64,000 nucleotides of DNA from assembly GCF_003855495.1 (NCBI RefSeq), contig NZ_CP034086.1:2579501-2643500 (forward strand). Reading direction: 5' to 3'. The position numbers were made by a program, and so were the translations under genes. Below, piece by piece: positions 50,307-58,141 of the stretch; position 1 is the stretch's first letter, and the number at the start of each line of letters is the position of its first letter. This DNA comes from Methylocystis rosea (GTDB lineage: Bacteria > Pseudomonadota > Alphaproteobacteria > Rhizobiales > Beijerinckiaceae). The notes under the pieces are model-generated. The model worked only from the letters and a program-made list of their open reading frames with translations, was not told the DNA's origin and did not search any database.

Positions 50307-51968
50307 TCAGTCGTCTGCCAGGGCAATCGCTGTGCAATAGAATTCGCCTGTGGCTCCTCGCAATGTCGTGGTGCGAAAAGAAATTATATTTCGATCCCAA
50401 AAAGCTTTTCGAACAAGGCCGGCTGTCTTCACGCTAATTTCATTGCCTTCGAGTTCTCTAATTTGCAGTGCCGAAAGATTGGGCTCACTGGGCTCGAGAC
50501 CCACGGCACCGAGGACGGCGCGTTTTATGACTTCAACGCGTGTCGCATCATCTATTGCCCGACTGCTATCGTTGCTGTCTTGCACTTGGGAGGGGAACTC
50601 CTGTTTAAGCTCGTCTGCGGCGACGCGGGCCGATCCAATGCCCGCCACCTTGCCGGTCAGCCGCACGGAAACCTCTGGCTTAAAACTGATCAAGCGCTTG
50701 TTCAGATCCACAACTACAGTTCCCTGTTCCTCACACCGTAAACGATGGAACAAATCATGGCCATTTACGATGGCGTCCTCCCACTCCCAGTATCGGTTAT
50801 TCGCGACTTCTAGGCCCGCTACGAGGCTGTGGATGAACTTTAAAAAGCGAAACGTGATTTCCGTTCGATCTGGAAAGAGACGCACGGCGATATCGGGCTC
50901 TCGTCCACCTCGCTGCTCGGCAAGGCGCTCGCCTTCGGAATGAATGGCCTTAATGATCGCTTCCTCTACGATCCTCGCGCGGGCGCCATCCTCGACCTCG
51001 TCAATTGAAGGATTGGCCTTTCTTTTCCGCTTCATTAGATCGCGCAAGACTGGGGACCAACCAAGCTTTGCCGCGTTTGCAATGTGCATGACGTCGTGAA
51101 AGCGATATCCGTCGTCATCATAAGCGTTGTCGGTGAGATCATCGCCTAGGCGCCTGCCGTCGAAGTACATGCGTGACCGGCCCTTTGCGATCGTCACGAA
51201 TGCGACCTCGAATTGGCGAGGAAACTGCTGAAGCGGCAGGCATCCTTCATCGTGTAATGGTGTTGGGTGCGATCTGTCTCGTCTGAAAGAAACCTTCTTT
51301 ATATTTTTCTGCGCGATATCGCTTAAATTCAGTTTGTAGATACTTGCCAAGGCGGATACGTTCCAAGCGATCTCACCAAGCAAGTCGTTTATCGACCGGT
51401 CGGAAAGACCTGTGTTGAGTTCTAGTTCGATCGCTGGAAGCTGTCGTCGCAAAAGCTGCGCGCTGAGCTGCCACAGTAACGCCAAGCACACTACAACCAA
51501 GGTCTTAGGCTCGGTGCGGGCCGTTAAATAAGCTATCGACTGATAGTCCTCGAACTTCATACGCTTTGTACGTTTCGGGAAATTCTTTGCCGCCCGAAGG
51601 AACTCATCTCGCTTAAGTGGATCAAGGACGCAGCGAATGCGGTTCGCGCGAGCGTCGTCCCCTTCAATCTCTCGCTTTATGTTGGCGATGTCATGCGCAA
51701 AAATATTAATCGGCTTCTGTGGGTTAGCGATACCTGCGAGGGAAAAGCAGTACCAGATGACGTCACCCAACTCCTCAATGATCTCTTCGTTTGCAGCATC
51801 CCACTGTTCATCTCCACCCTCGGCAAGAAGGCGCTTCTTAATTGCTGAGACAACTGAACCTATTTCGGATGCAAGGCCGTAGGTGGCAATATCGAGTCTT
51901 ACCTTTTCGGGTTTACCCACTGATTGATCAGTTGATCGCACAAATGTGTCGTAAGCGGATACAAGCAT
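50307..51968 (-). CDS. Double MazG-like NTP pyrophosphohydrolase with MazG-associated C-terminal domain
   Basis: 553 residues from ATG 51968; a longer frame would run into the upstream gene. The first MazG-like unit has GLASEIGSVVSAIKK (31-45) and EEIIEELGDVIWY (61-73), giving the E..E/E..D metal-binding pattern except that one glutamate is serine S38. A second, weaker unit (LLGEIAWNVSALASIYKLNL, about 196-215) lacks the acidic signature and may be structural. Then comes a domain with DDDGYRFHDVMHIANAAKLG (284-303) and a conserved ERLAEQRGG, resembling the C-terminal domain fused to MazG in DNA-modification gene sets. MazG proteins hydrolyse NTPs or dNTPs to NMP and PPi, so this one may act on a normal or modified nucleotide. 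Confidence 0.75.
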   Translation of the reverse strand: MLVSAYDTFVRSTDQSVGKPEKVRLDIATYGLASEIGSVVSAIKKRLLAEGGDEQWDAANEEIIEELGDVIWYCFSLAGIANPQKPINIFAHDIANIKREIEGDDARANRIRCVLDPLKRDEFLRAAKNFPKRTKRMKFEDYQSIAYLTARTEPKTLVVVCLALLWQLSAQLLRRQLPAIELELNTGLSDRSINDLLGEIAWNVSALASIYKLNLSDIAQKNIKKVSFRRDRSHPTPLHDEGCLPLQQFPRQFEVAFVTIAKGRSRMYFDGRRLGDDLTDNAYDDDGYRFHDVMHIANAAKLGWSPVLRDLMKRKRKANPSIDEVEDGARARIVEEAIIKAIHSEGERLAEQRGGREPDIAVRLFPDRTEITFRFLKFIHSLVAGLEVANNRYWEWEDAIVNGHDLFHRLRCEEQGTVVVDLNKRLISFKPEVSVRLTGKVAGIGSARVAADELKQEFPSQVQDSNDSSRAIDDATRVEVIKRAVLGAVGLEPSEPNLSALQIRELEGNEISVKTAGLVRKAFWDRNIISFRTTTLRGATGEFYCTAIALADD

Positions 51969-52014
51969 CAGACGCTCGTTTCGAATTAATAAAGAAAAAA
52001 CGGACAAATTTTTT

Positions 52015-52617
52015 CTATGACCAAGCTCCCGGTCGCCCGCGACAACCCCGCTCCGGCAAGGTCTCAAACCACTCGTTTACAGCCGCCACAAATGCGCTTG
52101 AATACCTGGAACGAGCATCTCGGACGTTCGGGTAAAGATCGTCTCCCTCAAAGTCGCGCAAGTGAGATGGTATCGCAATAGCAGCTCTGCCAAAGTACGT
52201 GAAATCGTCGCTCCATAGAACATGCTCGCAACCAGTATCACGCGCGAGATTATCGGCATTCAAGCTTCCGTCGGGAAAGCTATGATGAGATCGCTCTTGA
52301 AGCCATCCACCCCTTTCGTCGTGATGATAGATGTTGTCGCCATAAGCGCGGCTTTGGTTGCCCTTGAAGAACGGACGCTTAATCGTAAAGCGCGGATTAT
52401 CCCAGTAGTCTTGAAAGCTACATTTTCCGGTTACGCGCAGGACGCAAATTATGCGTCCCAAAAGCCCGTTTTTCTTACAACCACAACCGACAACAATGTC
52501 ACCGAGCTGCGCGGACGAACGTATCCTCGGTTTGCATGTTGCAAGCGTACAAACGCCGTGAAATGGGTTAGGAGCGAATCCATAATCGCGTGCAATCTTG
52601 TATGAGAATACCCGCAT
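52015..52617 (-). CDS. Nucleotide modification associated domain 2 (Nmad2) protein
   Basis: 200 residues. The opening MRVFSYKIARDYGFAPNPF, followed by HGVCTLATCKPRIRSSAQLG and then YGDNIYHHDERGGW, DNLARDTGCEHVLWSDDFTY and YFGRAAIAIP, matches the Nmad2 family, which was defined by its occurrence beside base-modification genes. The family's biochemical function is not established. Residues such as C23, C28 and conserved histidines could form a metal or active site, but this is only a guess. It lies 46 bases upstream of the MazG-like gene and 27 bases downstream of the small Rossmann-like gene, on the same strand, so a single operon is likely. Confidence 0.75.
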   Translation of the reverse strand: MRVFSYKIARDYGFAPNPFHGVCTLATCKPRIRSSAQLGDIVVGCGCKKNGLLGRIICVLRVTGKCSFQDYWDNPRFTIKRPFFKGNQSRAYGDNIYHHDERGGWLQERSHHSFPDGSLNADNLARDTGCEHVLWSDDFTYFGRAAIAIPSHLRDFEGDDLYPNVRDARSRYSSAFVAAVNEWFETLPERGCRGRPGAWS

Positions 52618-52644
52618 AGCTGTTCACATAGTTAGCCGGGAGTC

Positions 52645-53124
52645 TTATTGGCAACGAATATGGACAGTCGCGCGGTCAGAGACTATTGACCGGTCCGGTT
52701 TCTCCCATATCTCAGCGCCGCTGATAGCGTCAGCAAGACGCTCGCTACCGAGCCGCAACATTGACTCGGCCTGATCTTCAAAGGTGGGCGGGTATTTCAT
52801 TCGAGCGCCCGCGACAATGCCAATGGTTCTCTTTCCAAGCTGGTTAGAAAGACCCGCCGCATCACCCAAAATGCAGTCTTCATTTTCCATTTCAGGCAGC
52901 AAGAAAACACATAAACTTGATCCTGAAATGCAAGCAACGAGGGCAGCAGGTAGCTCTGTTTCACCAGCTTGCGCCGCGATGGCGGCATCATTCTCCACTT
53001 TTACCTCGCAGACGGTATAGCCACTTCCCTCAAGGCCAGCCCTCACTTTGTGGCGACCAGCCTCGGTAGCAGTGACGTACACGAGGCACGCTCTCTTTTC
53101 TTCGGACAATTCGACTTGCTCCAT
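52645..53124 (-). CDS. Small Rossmann-like protein of unknown function
   Basis: 159 residues from ATG 53124; the longer frame to 53226 has no better start. The pattern is alternating strands and helices: ACLVYVTATEAGRHKVRAGL, then ALVACISGSSLCVFLLPEM, then DAAGLSNQLGKRTIGIVAG. This is a Rossmannoid arrangement, resembling TIR-like or nucleoside deoxyribosyltransferase-like domains, but I cannot assign a family. No membrane segment or signal. It is the first gene of the three-gene minus-strand operon with Nmad2 and MazG-like genes, so a part in the same nucleotide chemistry is inferred. Confidence 0.55.
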   Translation of the reverse strand: MEQVELSEEKRACLVYVTATEAGRHKVRAGLEGSGYTVCEVKVENDAAIAAQAGETELPAALVACISGSSLCVFLLPEMENEDCILGDAAGLSNQLGKRTIGIVAGARMKYPPTFEDQAESMLRLGSERLADAISGAEIWEKPDRSIVSDRATVHIRCQ

Positions 53125-53298
53125 AACGATCCTCAGCGGCAAATGAAATTCAACTTTTGGTCGACTGCTCGTCGGACAAGACAGCCGAACGAATCGGACC
53201 CGCCTTACCCAGAAATTTCGGCCCAATTGGCCTTCCGGTCAATCGGGCGCTGGGTGAGGTGTGCGTAACTGCTAAGGACGCGCTAAACGTGAAATTTC

Positions 53299-53330
53299 AA
53301 AAAAAAGCCGCGCCCCTTTCAGGGCGCGGC
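53299..53330 (-). terminator. Terminator of rpsF-rpsR
   Basis: On the minus strand, GCCGCGCCC-TGAAAG-GGGCGCGGC followed by eight T residues. A perfect 9-bp GC stem with a 6-base loop, 25 bases after the rpsR stop. It closes the rpsF-rpsR transcript at the right edge of the island. Confidence 0.9.
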
Positions 53331-53354
53331 CGCAGGCTTCAAAACGCGATCTTC

Positions 53355-53591
53355 TTAGCGGATCACGTAAGGCAGCAGGCCCAAGAAGCGGGCGCGCTTG
53401 ATCGCCTGCGCGAGTTCGCGCTGCTTCTTGGCCGAAACGGCGGTGATGCGCGAGGGCACGATCTTGCCGCGCTCGCTGATGTAGCGGGACAGCAGACGCG
53501 TGTCCTTATAGTCGATCTTCGGCGCGTTGGCGCCGGTGAACGGGCAGGACTTGCGGCGGCGGAAGAAGGGACGGCGCGGGGCGGTGCTCAT
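53355..53591 (-). CDS. rpsR: 30S ribosomal protein S18
   Basis: 78 residues with [20 protein letters not shown] and [20 protein letters not shown], both diagnostic. S18 binds with S6 on the platform of the small subunit. The start overlaps the rpsF stop by 4 bases. In most relatives rplI (L9) follows this gene; here a terminator and the foreign-looking island follow instead. Confidence 0.97.
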   Translation of the reverse strand: MSTAPRRPFFRRRKSCPFTGANAPKIDYKDTRLLSRYISERGKIVPSRITAVSAKKQRELAQAIKRARFLGLLPYVIR

Positions 53592-54043
53592 TCGACCTCT
53601 CCTTCAACCTTGCCTTCTTCACGACGCGGGCGACGCTCGGGACGATCTCCCCGGTCGCCTCGATCCCCGCGATCGCCTCTGTCGCCGCGCGGGCCGCGGC
53701 GCTCGCCGCGGTCGTCGTCTTCACGTTTGCGAAGCTGCGCGGAGGGACCCTCCTCCAGCTCGTCGACGCGCAGCGTCAGCACGCGCAAAATATCTTCGTT
53801 GATGCTCTGCTGGCGCTGCATCTCGGCGAGCGCCGCCGGCGGCGCGTCGATGTTCATCAGGGTGAAATGCGCCTTGCGGTTCTTGTTGATCCGATAGGCG
53901 AGCGACTTGACGCCCCAATATTCGGTCTTGCCGACCGTGCCGCCGAGCGACGCGATGACGTTTTTGAACTGCGCGGTCAGAGCCTCCACCTGCTGGGGAG
54001 AAACATCCTGACGCGCGAGATAGACATGCTCGTAAAGAGGCAT
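53588..54043 (-). CDS. rpsF: 30S ribosomal protein S6 with RGD-repeat tail
   Basis: 151 residues from ATG 54043, which gives [20 protein letters not shown], the standard S6 opening; a longer upstream reading is not used. The core includes [20 protein letters not shown] and [10 protein letters not shown]. After residue about 105 the tail is highly charged and contains tandem GDR units ([12 protein letters not shown]) followed by a Lys/Glu-rich end, so the protein is longer than the about 95-residue minimal S6. C-terminal glutamate tails on S6 are known in other bacteria; this one is repeat-like. Confidence 0.96.
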   Translation of the reverse strand: MPLYEHVYLARQDVSPQQVEALTAQFKNVIASLGGTVGKTEYWGVKSLAYRINKNRKAHFTLMNIDAPPAALAEMQRQQSINEDILRVLTLRVDELEEGPSAQLRKREDDDRGERRGPRGDRGDRGDRGDRGDRPERRPRREEGKVEGEVE

Positions 54044-54389
54044 GGATTTTCGCCTTTCCGTTGCCGCGAGCCGCTCCGGCGCCAAGCCCTTCGAGCGCTT
54101 CTTGGGGACCTGCCCCCGGAAAGGCTCGAGAAGGAAAGTTCGAAGGCGGAGGCACGGGAAGACGGGCATTTAAACCCTCGCTCTCTGCCCATATTCTCGT
54201 CCGAAAGCGCTTTGTGCGTTTCGGGAATATGCGCTCGAGCGCTTCCGTTCAGCCCCCGGCCGGGAACGTCGCGATCGGCGGTTTATACGCAGCTTTAAGC
54301 AGGATGCAAGAGCGCACGGCCTCGCGGCTTGCCGCAGGGCGGCTCCGCCAGTATGGTCGCGCCGTCAAGCCGCCGCCAGGAGAGACGAG

Positions 54390-54527
54390 ATGACGCGGAA
54401 AATCCGAGTGTTCGCGCTGCTGGCGGCCCTCTCCGCGCTGCTGTCCGCCTGCGACAAATGCGGCGGCTTCCAGGAAATCCGCGTTCCCGGCCAGCCGCAC
54501 GCCTGCAGGGACGGCGTGGCGCACTGA
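54390..54527 (+). CDS. Small lipoprotein (45 residues)
   Basis: A short gene starting ATG 54390, preceded by AGGAGAGA. The product opens MTRKIRVFALLAALSALLSAC, a lipoprotein signal with lipobox LLSAC and modified Cys21, then DKCGGFQEIRVPGQPHACRD, with two more cysteines that could form a disulfide. It would be anchored in a membrane, facing the periplasm. I recognise no family; entericidin-like proteins are similar in size but not clearly related. It lies 71 bases upstream of panB. Confidence 0.6.
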   Translation: MTRKIRVFALLAALSALLSACDKCGGFQEIRVPGQPHACRDGVAH

Positions 54528-54598
54528 CGCCTTCCCAGCCAGCGCAAGCCGTTTGATATAGAGTGTCGTCCTGACGATTAGGCGCGCCGGAGCCCCAT

Positions 54599-55420
54599 TT
54601 GTCGAACGCCAGCACCTTCCTCGACATGAAGCGCCGAGGCGAGAAAATCGTGGTCGTCACCGCCTATGACGCGCCGACCGCGCGCATCGAGGCGGAAGCC
54701 GGCGTCGACATTATCCTCGTCGGCGACAGCGTCGGGGTGAATGTTCTGGGCTATGCGCATGAGCGCGAGGTGACGCTCGCCGATATGGCGCATCATATCG
54801 CGGCGGTGCGGCGCGGCGCGCCCGAAATCTACATCATCGGCGATTTGCCCTATGCGACCTATGACACGCCCCAGCAGGCGATCGAAAGTTCGCGCCTGCT
54901 GCGCGAAGCTGGCGCCGATTGCGTGAAATTCGAAGGCGCGCAGCTCGAAATCATGCGCGCCTTGACGGCGGCGGGCTTCGACGTGTGCGCTCATATCGGC
55001 CTTGAATCGCAGCATCACGACGTGAAGCGGCGCCAGGGCAAGACGGCGGAGGCCGCCGCGAAACTTTATCAGGACGCGCTGGCGCTCGACGCCGCCGGAC
55101 AGAAATTTGTGGTGCTGGAGCTTGTGCCGCAGGAACTCGCGGCGCGGATCACGCAAGCGATCGGCGCGCCGACGATCGGCATCGGCGCCGGCGCCGCGAC
55201 GGATGGACAGGTGCTCGTCGTCAACGATCTTGCCGGGATCACCGCGCGTGAATTCAAGCACAACCGCCGCTACGGCGCCGTTGGCGCGGCGCTGCGCGAG
55301 GCCGTCGGGGCCTATGCGCGCGACGTTCGCGCCGGGCGCTTTCCGGCGCAGGAGCACGCCTTTCACATGGCTGACGACGAACGCTCCGCCTTCGAGCGCG
55401 CGGCGCGCGGCGGGTCTTAA
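54599..55420 (+). CDS. panB: 3-methyl-2-oxobutanoate hydroxymethyltransferase (PanB)
   Basis: 273 residues starting at TTG 54599, with GGAG about 8 bases upstream; the alternative ATG at 54626 would drop STFLDMKRRGE, which belongs to the conserved start. Family motifs are VVVTAYDAPTARIEAEAG, VGDSVGV, HIGLESQHH and the GKTAEAAAKLYQDAL region. PanB makes ketopantoate with methylene-tetrahydrofolate, the first committed step of pantothenate and coenzyme A synthesis. panC is not beside it. Its stop overlaps the end of the convergent glycosyltransferase gene by 4 bases. Confidence 0.95.
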   Translation: MSNASTFLDMKRRGEKIVVVTAYDAPTARIEAEAGVDIILVGDSVGVNVLGYAHEREVTLADMAHHIAAVRRGAPEIYIIGDLPYATYDTPQQAIESSRLLREAGADCVKFEGAQLEIMRALTAAGFDVCAHIGLESQHHDVKRRQGKTAEAAAKLYQDALALDAAGQKFVVLELVPQELAARITQAIGAPTIGIGAGAATDGQVLVVNDLAGITAREFKHNRRYGAVGAALREAVGAYARDVRAGRFPAQEHAFHMADDERSAFERAARGGS

Positions 55421-56772
55421 TCCGCTCCGATGACCATGGGCGGCGCGCCGGCGAGACGCCGCCGCCACATGTCTTCGAACAGCGATTCCAGCGCGCGCGT
55501 GTAGGCATAGACGTCGAAGAGCGCCGTCGTCAGGCGATTGGCGGCGAGCTTGGCCCGCAGTTCGGCGCAACGGACGGGGTCGCCCGCCAAGACCAGCGCG
55601 ATCTCCAAATATTCGTCAAAATCCGCCGCGATCAACTCCGGCAAACCGATTGCATGCAACAGGCTTCCGGCCACGCGCGAGGGAAAGGTCTCGCCGGCGC
55701 AGGTCACGATCGGCACGCCCGCCCACAGCGCGTCGCTCGCCGTCGTATGTGATCCGAAGGGCGCCGTGTCGAGCGCGAGATCGGCGAGTTGCAGGCGCGC
55801 CAGATGTTCGGCCTGCGGCAAATGCGGCGCGAAGATCATCCGCGCGGCGTCAATTCCGCGTCTGCGCATTTCATTGCGGAGATTGCCTTCCGCCAGCATC
55901 GCCGCCGAGAGCCATAGCACCGCGCCCGGCGTCGCCTCGAGCAGTCGCGCCCAAAGATCGAAGATAAAGGGCGTGAGCTTATAGGCCTGATTGAAGCAGC
56001 AATAAACGAAGCCTTCCGCCGGCAGACCGGCGGCGGCCCGCGACGGCGGCGCGCGCAGCGGCGTCCCGCGCCCGTGCGGCTGATAGGCGTGCGGCAGATA
56101 GGCGAAGGCTTCCGAATAGGCCGACGCCGACGACGGCGGCGTGACATAGCGATCGGTCACGATGTAATCGCACACGCCCGTTCCGAGCGTGCCGGGATAG
56201 CCGAGATAATTGACCTGAACGGGCGCCGGCCGCAGCATCATCACGCTGGTGCGCGCGCCATGGGTGAAGCCCTTGAGGTCGACCAGAATATCGACGCCGT
56301 CCGCATTGATGAGGCGCGCGGCCTCGGCGTCGGTCAGCTGCGAAATGTCGGCGAAAGCGTCGAAGGCGGCCCGCAGCCGAGTCCGCATCGCCCCCTCGAC
56401 GCCGCAATAGCTGTAAGCGCGAATCTCGAAGCGGGCGCGATCATGCGCCTCGAGCGTCTCGACGAGAAGATGCGCGGTCGCATGCTCGTGGAAGTCGTTT
56501 GACAGATAGCCGACGCGGATCCTGCTGCGGGCGGAGAGGTCGAAGCGCATCGCGAGGCTGGCGCGCAGCGGCCCGGCCGCCAATAGCCGTGCGGCGGTCC
56601 AGCTCTCGGAACAGGCGCGCTGTTCGCCGGCGGTGATGCCGGGCTCCGACAGCAGGAGGAAGGGGGGCGTCGCCGGCCCGTCCGACATGGCCAGCGCCGC
56701 CCGAATTTGCGGCGCGGCGGTGTCGAAATCGTCCCATTCGCACATGGCGCGGCTGCGAGATATGGATTTCAT
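55417..56772 (-). CDS. GT41/OGT-like glycosyltransferase lacking TPR repeats
   Basis: 451 residues from ATG 56772, with AAAGGG upstream. The sequence matches the catalytic part of O-linked N-acetylglucosamine transferase-type proteins (SPINDLY/OGT): RVGYLSNDFHEHATAHLL, DLKGFTHGARTSVMMLRPAP, VNYLGYPGTLG and FGSHTTASDALWAGVPIV. Most such proteins have many tetratricopeptide repeats at the N-terminus; here only a short capping segment (MCEWDDFDTAAPQIRAALA) is seen. The bacterial substrate is unknown; some homologues glycosylate flagellins or adhesins. It lies tail to tail with panB and divergent from hemH across 172 bases. Confidence 0.82.
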   Translation of the reverse strand: MKSISRSRAMCEWDDFDTAAPQIRAALAMSDGPATPPFLLLSEPGITAGEQRACSESWTAARLLAAGPLRASLAMRFDLSARSRIRVGYLSNDFHEHATAHLLVETLEAHDRARFEIRAYSYCGVEGAMRTRLRAAFDAFADISQLTDAEAARLINADGVDILVDLKGFTHGARTSVMMLRPAPVQVNYLGYPGTLGTGVCDYIVTDRYVTPPSSASAYSEAFAYLPHAYQPHGRGTPLRAPPSRAAAGLPAEGFVYCCFNQAYKLTPFIFDLWARLLEATPGAVLWLSAAMLAEGNLRNEMRRRGIDAARMIFAPHLPQAEHLARLQLADLALDTAPFGSHTTASDALWAGVPIVTCAGETFPSRVAGSLLHAIGLPELIAADFDEYLEIALVLAGDPVRCAELRAKLAANRLTTALFDVYAYTRALESLFEDMWRRRLAGAPPMVIGAD

Positions 56773-56944
56773 GGCGCCCTTTCGCGAGGGGCCAATCCGC
56801 ACATCAGCCGGCCTTCGTGCGCGAAGCGATTTCCATGCCGCGTGACGATCGTCATCTGACGAGTTGCCAGGACCGCCGCCGCCGCTAGAAGATATTCTTT
56901 TGCCGCGCCGCCATCTGGGCGGGCGGTCCGCAACAAGGCTCATC

Positions 56945-57952
56945 ATGACGTCAGCCACGATCTCGAGAGAAGCGCCGGTCGGACTCCTTCTCGTCAATCT
57001 CGGCACGCCTGATGCGCCCGATGTCGCGGCCGTGCGGCGTTACCTGGCGGAATTTCTGTCCGACCGCAGAGTCGTCGACCTCCCACGCACGCTATGGCTG
57101 CCGATCCTCTACGGCGTCGTGCTCAACACCCGCCCCGCGCGCTCGGCGAAGCTCTATGAGTCGATCTGGAACGCCGACACCGGCGAGGGTCCGCTGAAAA
57201 CCTTCACCCGCCTGCAAGCCGAGAAGCTGCAGGCGCGGATTGGCGCTTCGAACCTCATCATCGACTACGCGCTACGCTACGGCGCGCCGTCGATCGCGAC
57301 GCAGATCGAATCGCTGATGGTAAAAGGCTGCGAGCGGATCGCGGTGCTGCCGCTTTACCCGCAATATGCGTCATCGACCACGGGCTCCGCCGCCGACGCC
57401 GCTTTCGACGCGCTGCGCGAGATGCGCAAGCAGCCGGCGCTCCGCATCGGCGCGCCCTATTACGACGACCCTGCCTATATCGACGCGCTCGCGACGAATA
57501 TTACCCGCGCGCGCGCCGCGCTCGATTTCGAACCAGAGGTCATCATCGCTTCATTTCATGGCCTTCCGCAGGCGCAGATCGATCGCGGCGATCCTTATCG
57601 CGCGCACTGCGAAGCGACGTGGCGACTGCTTTGCGAACGGCTCGGTATGAACGCCCAAAGCCTGCGTCTTGCTTTTCAGTCCCGCTTTGGGCGCGCGCGG
57701 TGGATCGAGCCCTATACGTCGGACGTGGTGATCGAGCTTGCCGGCGCCGGCGTCAAGCGCATCGCCGTCGTCGCGCCGGGATTTTCCGCCGATTGCCTTG
57801 AGACGATCGAAGAGCTTGGCGTCGAAATTCGCGATCTCTTTCTCGAGAAAGGCGGCGAGAAATTCGCCCGACTGCCATGTCTCAACGACAGCGACGAAAG
57901 CATGGCGCTGATCGAGACCCTGGCGAAGCGCGAGATCGCGGGATGGATGTAA
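56945..57952 (+). CDS. hemH: Ferrochelatase
   Basis: 335 residues from ATG 56945, giving MTSATISREAPVGLLLVNLG, the usual opening. The conserved SFHGLPQAQIDRGDPY holds the metal-site histidine, and LAFQSRFGRARWIEPYTSD and RIAVVAPGFSADCLETIEE follow. Ferrochelatase inserts Fe2+ into protoporphyrin IX, the last step of haem synthesis, at the inner membrane. No Fe-S-cluster cysteines are obvious. It stands alone on this strand between the OGT-like gene and a repeat-bearing gap. Confidence 0.96.
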   Translation: MTSATISREAPVGLLLVNLGTPDAPDVAAVRRYLAEFLSDRRVVDLPRTLWLPILYGVVLNTRPARSAKLYESIWNADTGEGPLKTFTRLQAEKLQARIGASNLIIDYALRYGAPSIATQIESLMVKGCERIAVLPLYPQYASSTTGSAADAAFDALREMRKQPALRIGAPYYDDPAYIDALATNITRARAALDFEPEVIIASFHGLPQAQIDRGDPYRAHCEATWRLLCERLGMNAQSLRLAFQSRFGRARWIEPYTSDVVIELAGAGVKRIAVVAPGFSADCLETIEELGVEIRDLFLEKGGEKFARLPCLNDSDESMALIETLAKREIAGWM

Positions 57953-57990
57953 CACGGATTCAGGCTGATCCACTTCGCTCGGACCCCTGT

Positions 57991-58030
57991 CGTTCCCGGC
58001 GGGTCGAAGGCCTGACCCGGAATCCAGAGC
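57991..58030. repeat. Intergenic palindromic repeat (GGGTC...GACCC type)
   Basis: A region with inverted GGGTC and GACCC arms around GAAGGCCT, flanked by CGTTCCCGGC and GGAATCCAG. This resembles another widespread dispersed repeat of Hyphomicrobiales. It lies downstream of hemH in a 189-base gap. Confidence 0.5.
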
Positions 58031-58141
58031 CGATCCAACAATGTTGGTTATGCTCTAGATTCACGATTGCGCGCGTCGGGAATGACTTCGGAGCCGTGCA
58101 AAGAGAATTCGTGTCACGCGCCAATTGCCGACATGCGTTCG

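Noticed and set aside
49115..53340. Island as a prophage or integrative element
   Set aside because: No integrase, transposase, phage structural gene, tRNA target or clear flanking direct repeat was found. It looks like a small gene cassette rather than a mobile element with its own transfer genes.
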